Below are positions 1 to 7,186 of a DNA stretch of 7,186 bases, piece by piece. The notes under the pieces are model-generated. The model ran no database searches. It was given only the letters and a program-made list of their open reading frames with translations, and was not told where the DNA came from. A program made the translations under genes and the position numbers. Position 1 is the stretch's first letter. Each line of letters begins with the position of its first letter. Location of the stretch: the NCBI GenBank assembly GCA_934555855.1, contig CAKTFL010000108.1, forward strand, positions 1 through 7,186. The letters are read 5' to 3'. The DNA is from an uncultured Sphingomonas sp. (lineage in GTDB: Bacteria > Pseudomonadota > Alphaproteobacteria > Sphingomonadales > Sphingomonadaceae).

Positions 1-10
1 GGCCTGACCC

Positions 11-63
11 CCCTTTTCCCGGCAGGGGAGAGGGAGCCGGTTTCGGGAACCCCCGCCTCTCCC
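11..63. repeat. Palindromic intergenic element upstream of dedA
   Basis: Positions 11-20 pair with 25-34 to give a 10-bp stem (two T/G wobbles in the DNA reading) with a GGCA loop. A second arrangement is equally visible: 26-33 is perfectly complementary to 56-63 over 8 bp and would enclose a small ggttt/gaacc hairpin (39-43 with 47-51). The two long pairings share the same strand, so they exclude each other. The element ends about 20 bases before the dedA start codon. Its CCC-rich and GGGGAG arms resemble the arm at 4255-4272, so it is probably a dispersed sphingomonad-type repeat rather than a dedicated leader. The gene to its left is outside the window. Confidence 0.5.
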
Positions 64-83
64 ACGGGTAATCCTACCAGCAC

Positions 84-683
84 ATGACCGATTTCATCCT
101 GAACCTGATCGCCTGGGGCGGCTATTTCGGCATCTTCCTGCTGATGGCGCTGGAGAATGTCGTCCCGCCGATCCCGTCGGAGGTCATCATGGGCCTGGGC
201 GGGATGGCGGTCGCCCGCGGCGACATGAAGCTGGTTCCGCTGATCCTGTGGGGCACCGCCGGCACGACGGCGGGCAACTACTTCTGGTACGCGATCGGCC
301 GGCACCTTGGTTACGAGCGCTTCCGCCCGTTCATCGACCGGCATGGCCGCTGGCTGACGATGCGCTGGTCGGATGTGGAGCGGCTTCACACCTTTTTTGT
401 CCGGCATGGCGGCTGGGTAATCTTCGTGTTCCGCTTCATGCCCGCCTTCCGGACCATCATATCGCTGCCGGCGGGCATGACGCGGATGGGACTGCCGCGA
501 TTTCTGATCTGGACCTTTGCGGGCAGCGCGATCTGGAACACGATGCTGGCACTGGCGGGCGTATATCTCGGCTCCAACTTCAAAGCGTTGGACCATTATG
601 TCGGGCCGGCCGCGATTACTCTGACCGTGGCGATGATAATCGGCTACCTCTACAGGGTAATGACCTGGAAAGCGCGCGATTAG
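84..683 (+). CDS. DedA/VTT-family integral membrane protein
   Basis: This 199-residue protein belongs to the DedA (SNARE-associated, VTT-domain) family of inner-membrane proteins. Characterised members include undecaprenyl-phosphate flippases and proteins needed for envelope and proton-motive-force homeostasis; its own substrate cannot be read from sequence. Visible family marks are the N-terminal half-helix with E24 and E33 in ENVVPPIPSEVIM, the glycine-rich GTTAGNYFWYAIGRHLG stretch around residues 60-76, and the signature RFMPAFR (117-123) followed by PAGM. Hydrophobic stretches fall at roughly 12-36, 50-72, 110-130, 135-160 and 172-192, the first probably re-entrant. It carries the 'PSE' form of the loop where E. 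coli YqjA-type proteins, as I remember them, have PGD. Length is typical. No good Shine-Dalgarno sequence precedes the ATG at 84, but the protein begins sensibly there. It ends 15 bases from the convergent recombinase gene. Family call is secure; function is inferred. Confidence 0.93.
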   Translation: MTDFILNLIAWGGYFGIFLLMALENVVPPIPSEVIMGLGGMAVARGDMKLVPLILWGTAGTTAGNYFWYAIGRHLGYERFRPFIDRHGRWLTMRWSDVERLHTFFVRHGGWVIFVFRFMPAFRTIISLPAGMTRMGLPRFLIWTFAGSAIWNTMLALAGVYLGSNFKALDHYVGPAAITLTVAMIIGYLYRVMTWKARD

Positions 684-698
684 GCTCTGTGTCAGGCC

Positions 699-1595
699 TT
701 AGGCTCGCGGATGCGCGTTCCTGTACACGTCAAGCAGCTGCGCCGCATCGACCGCCGTATAGACCTGCGTCGAGCTGAGGCTCGCATGGCCGAGCAACTC
801 CTGCAACGCCCGTAGGTCCGCGCCGCGCCCGAGCAGATGAGTCGCGAAACTGTGGCGAAGCGCGTGGGGCGTGGTTCGCTCACCCAGCCCCAGCCGTCCG
901 CGCGCGCCCTGCACCGAACGGCGCACCACGGCCGGCGACAGCGGCCCGCCCTTGGCGCCCCGGAACAGCGCGCCGCCACGCGGCAGCGGCCAGGGGCATT
1001 GCCCGGCATAGGTCTCGATCGCCTCGCGCACCTTGGGCAACAGCGGCACCATCCGCGTTTTCGCGCGCTTGCCGGTCACCGCCAGCGTTTCGCCCAGCGG
1101 CAGTACCGACGCGGGCAGCGCCAGTGCCTCGCCGATCCGCAAACCCGCTCCATACAGCAGCAGCAGCACCGCCCAGTCACGCGCCGCGATCCAGGACTCG
1201 CGCGCCTCCTCCGCCACGTCCTCCGCCAACGCGACCGCTTCGGCGGGTGAGATCGGACGCGGTACGCCCTTCTTGACCTTCGGCCCGGTCAGCCGCGGCA
1301 CCGACCCACTGCCTCCCCCGGCCCAGGCGAGGAAGCCGCGCACTGCCGACAGCTCCCGCGCGGCCGAGGCATTGCCCAGCCCCTCACCTCTGCGCTGCGC
1401 CAGAAAGGCGCGCAAGTCCGCCGACGTCACCCCGGCCAGCGCCGCCTGCGCCACCTCCCCGCCCCAATGCCGCTGGAGAAAGCGGACCAGCCGCTCTGCC
1501 GTCGCGGCGTAGGCGCGGACAGTATGGACCGAGCGCCGCCGGTCGCAGGCCAGATGCTGCCCCCAGGCAGCGGCGAGCGTCACGGGTTCGGGCAT
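699..1595 (-). CDS. xerC: Tyrosine recombinase XerC
   Basis: The product (298 residues from the chosen start) is a tyrosine site-specific recombinase. XerC acts with XerD at the dif site in the replication terminus to resolve chromosome dimers under FtsK control. The N-terminal SAM-like core-binding domain covers about residues 5-95. The catalytic domain shows the full set: R153 in GAGLRIGE, K176 in the beta-hairpin VTGKRAK, H244 and R247 in TPHALRHSFATHLL, H270 in LLGH and nucleophile Y279 in STQVYTAVD. The tail YRNAHPRA is typical of XerC. The ATG at 1595 is chosen because GGAG (complement 1605-1608) lies 9 bases upstream; an in-frame ATG at 1604 abuts that GGAG and is less likely, and an open extension to 1721 would run into priA. 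It diverges from priA, an arrangement I recall from other alphaproteobacteria. XerC rather than XerD or an integrase is supported by length, tail and housekeeping context, with no att site or mobile genes nearby. Confidence 0.9.
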   Translation of the reverse strand: MPEPVTLAAAWGQHLACDRRRSVHTVRAYAATAERLVRFLQRHWGGEVAQAALAGVTSADLRAFLAQRRGEGLGNASAARELSAVRGFLAWAGGGSGSVPRLTGPKVKKGVPRPISPAEAVALAEDVAEEARESWIAARDWAVLLLLYGAGLRIGEALALPASVLPLGETLAVTGKRAKTRMVPLLPKVREAIETYAGQCPWPLPRGGALFRGAKGGPLSPAVVRRSVQGARGRLGLGERTTPHALRHSFATHLLGRGADLRALQELLGHASLSSTQVYTAVDAAQLLDVYRNAHPRA

Positions 1596-1692
1596 GTCGG
1601 TCATCTCCGGCGATGTGGCATCACGAGCCGTCCCGCGCAAATGGAACAAAGACGGTTCCGCCCGAATCGGTTCGGCCCCATATGGCGCAACG
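1596..1692. promoter_or_regulatory. Divergent xerC-priA control region
   Basis: These 97 bases separate two divergent start codons, so both promoters should lie here or just inside the genes. Two small dyads are visible: GGAAC (1643-1647) with GTTCC (1655-1659) across 7 bases, and CCGAA (1662-1666) with TTCGG (1671-1675) across 4 bases. GTTC recurs at 1655-1658 and 1670-1673. No strong -35/-10 pair is evident in either direction. The best AT-containing box on the priA side is CATATG at 1679-1684, a poor -10 that would place a transcript start almost on the priA ATG. Operator function for the dyads is a guess. Confidence 0.4.
1605..1608 (-). promoter_or_regulatory. Ribosome binding site deciding the xerC start
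   Basis: On the minus strand the sequence reads GGAG-ATGACCGAC-ATG. GGAG is 9 bases from the second ATG (ending at 1595) and 0 bases from the first (ending at 1604). The spacing favours the second ATG as the xerC start; the two products differ by only three residues. Confidence 0.6.
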
Positions 1693-3861
1693 ATGCAGCG
1701 CGCCCGCGTCCTCCTCCTCAATGCCGCACTCGGCCCCCTCGACTATCGCGTGCCCGCCAGCATGTCGGTGGAGCCCGGCTCGATCGTGGTCGCGCCCCTC
1801 GGGCCGCGCCAGCTGCTCGGCGTGGTGTGGGAGGCGGAGCGGATGCCGTCTGACGGGGAGGTCGGGGACAATCGCCTGCGCCCGCTGCTCGCTGCCGCCG
1901 ATGTGCCGCCGCTGCGCGCGCCGCTCCGGCGGCTGATCGAGTGGACGGCCGATTACTACCTCGCGGCGCCCGCTGCCGTGGTCCGCATGTCGCTCGCCTC
2001 GACCTCCGCCCTTGAGGGCGCGCGGACCGTAGTCGAGTATCGCCCGACCGGCAGCGTCCCGCCGCGCCTTACGACCCAGCGCGAACAGGCGCTGGAGCGG
2101 ATCGGCGAGCGGCAAGGCCTGATCCGCGAACTCGCCGCGCTCGCCGACGTATCGGATGCGGTGATCCGCGGCCTGGTCAAGGCCGGTGCGCTGGAGCCGG
2201 TCGAGGTCGATATCGACAGCCCCTTCACGCCGCCGGACCCCGCCCACGGCGTCCCCACCCTGTCGCCTGACCAGAAGGCGGCGGCGGACAAGCTCGTCGC
2301 GGACGTCGCCGCCCACCGATTCCGGCCCACCCTGCTCGACGGGGTCACCGGATCGGGCAAGACCGAGGTCTATTTCGAGGCGGTGGCCGAGGCGATCCGG
2401 CAGGGTCGCCAGACACTCGTCCTGCTGCCAGAGATCGCGCTGACCGAGCCGTTCCTGAAGCGGTTCGCCGCGCGCTTCGGGTGCGAGCCGGTCGCCTGGC
2501 ATTCGGGCCTGCGCTCGACGCAGCGCCGGCGCGCCTGGCGTGCCATCGCGAATGGCGAGGCACTGGTGACGGTGGGCGCGCGCTCGGCACTGTTCCTGCC
2601 GTACCGCAACCTCGGCCTGATCATCGTCGACGAGGCGCATGAGACCAGCTTCAAGCAGGAGGATGGGGTTCACTACCACGCCCGCGACGTCGCCGTGATG
2701 CGCGGCCGGTTTGAGGGGTGTCCGGTGGTCCTCGCCTCCGCGACCCCGGCGATCGAGACCCGCCATCAGGTCGAACTGGGCCGATATGCCGAACTCCGCC
2801 TGCCTGGCCGGTACGGCGCCGCCGAGCTGCCGACGATCGAGCCAATCGACCTGATCCGCACGCCGCCGGAGCGCGGCCGCTGGCTGGCACCGCAACTCGT
2901 CGCGACGATGGAGGAAACGCTGGCGCGCGGCGAGCAGGCGCTGCTGTTCCTCAACCGTCGCGGCTACGCGCCGCTGACCCTGTGCCGGACCTGCGGCCAT
3001 CGCTTCCAATGCCCCAATTGCACCGCCTGGATGGTCGAGCACCGCCTGACCCGCCGCCTTGCCTGCCACCATTGCGGGCACATCGAGCCGGTGCCGCGCG
3101 CCTGCCCGGAGTGTTCGGGCGAGGATACGCTGGTTGCCTGCGGCCCCGGCGTCGAGCGGATCGCGGACGAGGTCGCGCTGCTGTTCCCGGACGCGAAAAC
3201 GGCCGTGGTCACCTCCGACACCATCTGGTCACCGGCAAAGGCGGCCGAGTTCGTGGGGCGGATGGAAGCGGGCGATATCGATATCGTCGTCGGCACCCAG
3301 CTCGTGACCAAGGGATACCACTTCCCCAACCTGACGCTGGTCGGCGTCGTCGACGCCGATCTCGGACTTGAAGGCGGCGACCTGCGCGCGGCGGAGCGGA
3401 CGTTTCAACAGATCCGTCAGGTGTCGGGACGCGCCGGGCGTGGGAACAAGCCGGGGCAGGTCTTCATCCAGACGCACAGCCCGACCGCTCGTGTGATGCA
3501 GGCGCTGGTCACCGGCGACGCGGAAGCGTTTTATGAGGCGGAGACCGAGGCACGGAGGGACGCGGACGCGCCGCCCTTCGGCCGCTACGCCGCGATCATC
3601 GTGTCGTCGGAGGAGCAGGCGTGCGCGCACGAGACCGCCCTGCTGGTCGGCCGCGCCGCACCGCGGGTGGAGGGGATGCACGTCTATGGCCCGGCACCGG
3701 CACCGCTCGCCATGCTGCGCGGGCGTCACCGCTATCGCCTGCTCGTCCATGCCCGCCGGGCGCTGGACGTGCAGGATGTGATCCGCGAATGGCTGGGCGG
3801 GCTCGACTGGCCCGCCAAGGCGCGGGTGACGGTGGACGTCGACCCGTATAACTTCCTGTGA
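1693..3861 (+). CDS. priA: Primosomal protein N' (replication restart helicase PriA)
   Basis: PriA is the superfamily 2 3'-to-5' DNA helicase that recognises abandoned forks and D-loops and starts reloading of DnaB away from oriC. The 722-residue product shows an N-terminal DNA-binding domain (about 1-105, including the PLDYRVP and VVAPLG segments), a winged-helix-like linker (about 120-175), Walker A GVTGSGKT (217-224, K223), Walker B DEAH (313-316), a helicase motif LASATPAIET (about 347-356) and VSGRAGRG (577-584). Eight zinc-binding cysteines are present: C431, C434, C440, C443, C458, C461, C471 and C474. The C-terminal domain ends in DPYNFL, close to the family's usual DP-[VY]-x-[FM] ending. 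The frame is open back to an ATG at 1594, but family alignment puts the start at 1693 (MQRARVLLLN); the extra 33 residues resemble no known PriA and would overlap the xerC start. No clear Shine-Dalgarno precedes 1693. All key residues are intact. Confidence 0.96.
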   Translation: MQRARVLLLNAALGPLDYRVPASMSVEPGSIVVAPLGPRQLLGVVWEAERMPSDGEVGDNRLRPLLAAADVPPLRAPLRRLIEWTADYYLAAPAAVVRMSLASTSALEGARTVVEYRPTGSVPPRLTTQREQALERIGERQGLIRELAALADVSDAVIRGLVKAGALEPVEVDIDSPFTPPDPAHGVPTLSPDQKAAADKLVADVAAHRFRPTLLDGVTGSGKTEVYFEAVAEAIRQGRQTLVLLPEIALTEPFLKRFAARFGCEPVAWHSGLRSTQRRRAWRAIANGEALVTVGARSALFLPYRNLGLIIVDEAHETSFKQEDGVHYHARDVAVMRGRFEGCPVVLASATPAIETRHQVELGRYAELRLPGRYGAAELPTIEPIDLIRTPPERGRWLAPQLVATMEETLARGEQALLFLNRRGYAPLTLCRTCGHRFQCPNCTAWMVEHRLTRRLACHHCGHIEPVPRACPECSGEDTLVACGPGVERIADEVALLFPDAKTAVVTSDTIWSPAKAAEFVGRMEAGDIDIVVGTQLVTKGYHFPNLTLVGVVDADLGLEGGDLRAAERTFQQIRQVSGRAGRGNKPGQVFIQTHSPTARVMQALVTGDAEAFYEAETEARRDADAPPFGRYAAIIVSSEEQACAHETALLVGRAAPRVEGMHVYGPAPAPLAMLRGRHRYRLLVHARRALDVQDVIREWLGGLDWPAKARVTVDVDPYNFL

Positions 3862-3867
3862 TCCCGC

Positions 3868-3908
3868 TCCGTTCGGGCTGAGCTTCGACAAAGCCCGGCC
3901 CGAACGGA
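3868..3908. terminator. Shared bidirectional hairpin between priA and atpC
   Basis: CCGTTCGGGC (3869-3878) is perfectly complementary to 3898-3907, and T3868/A3908 adds an eleventh pair, leaving a 19-base loop. The hairpin begins 7 bases after the priA stop and 8 bases after the atpC stop, so one structure serves both convergent transcripts. Neither side has a T-tract, so it is not a textbook intrinsic terminator; it may block 3'-exonuclease decay or mark Rho-dependent ends. The core (gttcgggctgagctt) resembles a dispersed repeat I recall from sphingomonad genomes. Confidence 0.55.
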
Positions 3909-3915
3909 AGCAGGC

Positions 3916-4167
3916 TCAGCCCGCCTGTTCGGCCAGGATGGTCAGTCCCTTCGCGCTCACCTCGGCAAAGCCGCCCTTGATCGGCAGCGTTTCCGGCTGC
4001 ACACCCTGGCTGCGATAGATGGACAGCGCGCCGTCGCGGATGGTCGACATGAGGGGAGCATGGCCCTCCAGCACGCCGAAATCGCCCTCGGTGCCCGGCA
4101 CGACCACCATATAGACCTCGTCCGAGCGGATCAGCCTTTCGGGGGTCACGAGTTCGAAGTGCAGCAT
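3916..4167 (-). CDS. atpC: F1 ATP synthase epsilon subunit, short form
   Basis: Epsilon sits at the foot of the rotor, linking gamma to the membrane c-ring, and in many bacteria its C-terminal helices inhibit ATP hydrolysis. The 83-residue protein contains the N-terminal beta-sandwich only: LVTPERLI near the start, [18 protein letters not shown] (about 22-39), then the terminal strand [19 protein letters not shown]. The two C-terminal helices of the roughly 130-residue form are absent. Only 54 bases lie between its stop and the priA stop, so no frameshifted remainder can be hidden there. As I recall, epsilons of this length are usual in sphingomonads, so this looks like a natural lineage form. 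Start is supported by AAGGA (complement 4174-4178), 6 bases upstream. It is the last gene of the operon. Confidence 0.93.
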   Translation of the reverse strand: MLHFELVTPERLIRSDEVYMVVVPGTEGDFGVLEGHAPLMSTIRDGALSIYRSQGVQPETLPIKGGFAEVSAKGLTILAEQAG

Positions 4168-4173
4168 CTTTCT

Positions 4174-4178
4174 TCCTT
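4174..4178 (-). promoter_or_regulatory. atpC ribosome binding site
   Basis: AAGGA on the minus strand, 6 bases before the atpC ATG. It directly follows (in transcript order) the palindromic element at 4183-4272, matching the arrangement at atpG and atpD. Confidence 0.7.
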
Positions 4179-4182
4179 CAAG

Positions 4183-4272
4183 CCCTCCCCGTCAGGGGCG
4201 GGTTGGGTGGGGAACGCGGGCGCGATCTGTGCGACGCTTGCCCCACCCCGAACCCCTCCCCTGAAGGGGAGG
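4183..4272. repeat. Three-stem palindromic element in the atpD-atpC gap
   Basis: The 119-base gap between atpD and atpC is almost filled by a structured element. Arm one is 4183-4190 with 4195-4202 (8 bp, one mismatch, GTCA loop). Arm two is 4255-4261 with 4266-4272 (CCTCCCC/GGGGAGG, TGAA loop). The closing stem between them is 4205-4212 (GGGTGGGG) with 4241-4248 (CCCCACCC), around a loop of about 28 bases without obvious symmetry. It resembles dispersed palindromes I recall from Sphingomonas intergenic DNA and is unrelated in sequence to the repeats at 5790 and 6769. No open reading frame or transposase accompanies it. Confidence 0.65.
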
Positions 4273-4286
4273 AGCTTTGGGGCGAC

Positions 4287-6756
<2,470 letters not shown>

Positions 6757-6761
6757 TCTCT

Positions 6762-6766
6762 TCCTT
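6762..6766 (-). promoter_or_regulatory. atpG ribosome binding site
   Basis: AAGGA on the minus strand (within GAAGGAAGAGA), 5 bases before the atpG ATG. The palindromic repeat ending at 6769 abuts it on the 5' side of the transcript. Confidence 0.7.
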
Positions 6767-6768
6767 CA

Positions 6769-6820
6769 TGGGCTCCCGCGAAGGCGGGAGCCCAGTCTGG
6801 ACCCCCGCCTGCGCGGGGGT
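6769..6820. repeat. REP-like double hairpin, copy in the atpG-atpA gap
   Basis: Stem one pairs 6770-6779 (GGGCTCCCGC) perfectly with 6784-6793 around a GAAG loop, and T6769/A6794 can add a pair. Stem two pairs 6801-6808 (ACCCCCGC) perfectly with 6813-6820 around a CTGC loop. The linker is AGTCTGG. This is the better preserved of the two copies; the other is at 5790-5837. It fills most of the 71-base gap, ending 7 bases from the atpA stop on one side and touching the atpG ribosome binding site on the other. Confidence 0.82.
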
Positions 6821-6827
6821 ACATGGA

Positions 6828-7186
6828 TTAAGCGAAGGTCTTCGCGAACTGGTCGAGCGCGGCCTTGAGCCCCGACTTCGCCTCGTCGCCGAGATCGCGG
6901 GTGCCGCGGATCTTGGTCAGGACGTCGGCGTGATTGGCGCGCAGGTCAGCGAGCATCGCGCTTTCATAGCGGGTCACGTCGGCCACCGCGACGTTGTCGA
7001 GATAACCGTTGGTGCCGGCGAAGATCGACGCGGTCTGCTCCTCGAAGGGCAGCGGGTTGAACTGCGGCTGCTTGAGCAGCTCCGTCAGCCGCGCGCCGCG
7101 GTTCAGCAGGCGCTGGGTCGAGGCATCGAGGTCCGAGCCGAACTGCGCGAACGCGGCCATCTCGCGATACTGGGCTAGCTCCAGCT
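6828..7186 (-). CDS. atpA: F1 ATP synthase alpha subunit (3' part, cut by window edge)
   Basis: The last 118 codons of the alpha subunit are present; the frame stays open to the window edge, so the gene continues upstream of 7186. Alpha forms the non-catalytic partner of beta in the hexameric F1 head. The visible part is the C-terminal helical domain: it begins [20 protein letters not shown], which is highly conserved among alpha subunits, continues with [19 protein letters not shown] and [16 protein letters not shown], and ends in DQFAKTFA. The ATG at 7160 inside AQYREMAAF is an internal methionine, not a start. The nucleotide-binding domain lies outside the window. It is the most upstream atp gene visible; atpH is expected before it. 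Confidence 0.97.
   Translation of the reverse strand, partial: LELAQYREMAAFAQFGSDLDASTQRLLNRGARLTELLKQPQFNPLPFEEQTASIFAGTNGYLDNVAVADVTRYESAMLADLRANHADVLTKIRGTRDLGDEAKSGLKAALDQFAKTFA

Noticed and set aside
248..778. Plus-strand frame overlapping dedA and the xerC end
   Set aside because: It crosses two well-supported genes in another frame and its translation is rich in Arg, His and Pro with no membrane or domain pattern.
699..1595. Phage or genomic-island integrase
   Set aside because: The protein has XerC length and tail, with no att site, tRNA gene or mobile cargo nearby, and lies among housekeeping genes.
1643..1673. Possible LexA (SOS) box
   Set aside because: The alphaproteobacterial consensus is a direct repeat GTTC-N7-GTTC. 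Here the GTTC direct repeats are 11 bases apart and the 7-base spacing belongs to an inverted GGAAC/GTTCC pair, so neither fits.
1594..1692. N-terminal extension of PriA starting at the ATG at 1594
   Set aside because: The extra 33 residues match nothing in the family, the segment overlaps the divergent xerC start, and known PriA N-termini align from the ATG at 1693.
1621..3081. A 486-codon minus-strand open frame antisense to priA
   Set aside because: It is the complement of the PriA helicase core, with a low-complexity Arg/Gly/Ala-rich translation and no domain; a coding shadow.

Overview
The window reads as ordinary chromosomal DNA from a GC-rich alphaproteobacterium, most likely of the Sphingomonadales (Sphingomonas-like). 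The grounds are the ATP synthase sequences (the beta subunit N-terminus and a very short epsilon subunit), a priA gene next to the F1 ATPase operon, and short GC-rich palindromic intergenic repeats of a kind I recall from sphingomonad genomes. This assignment rests on recognition of the sequences; no search was run.

Layout. Positions 1-83 hold palindromic intergenic sequence, followed by a plus-strand DedA-family membrane protein gene (84-683). It runs tail to tail into a minus-strand XerC-type tyrosine recombinase gene (699-1595). XerC diverges across a 97-base control region (1596-1692) from priA, the replication-restart helicase gene on the plus strand (1693-3861). priA ends 54 bases from the end of the minus-strand F1 ATP synthase operon, and one hairpin at 3868-3908 lies between the two stop codons. 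The operon, in its own direction of transcription, is atpA (3' part only, cut by the window edge), atpG, atpD, atpC, which is the usual alphaproteobacterial order after atpH. No gap longer than about 120 bases lacks a gene.

How the genes fit together. The atp genes encode the catalytic F1 head (alpha, beta), the central shaft (gamma) and epsilon of the H+-translocating ATP synthase. XerC (chromosome dimer resolution) and PriA (restart of collapsed forks) both maintain the replicating chromosome. DedA is a separate envelope membrane protein.

I found no defence system, mobile element, CRISPR array, RNA gene or unrecognised gene cluster. What stands out is non-coding: every junction inside the atp operon carries a palindromic element directly upstream of an AAGGAAG-type ribosome binding site. 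Two of these are copies of one double-hairpin repeat and the third is a larger three-stem element. Smaller points are an epsilon subunit lacking the inhibitory C-terminal domain, a Ser/Thr-rich micro-repeat insert in gamma, and a structured xerC-priA divergent region.
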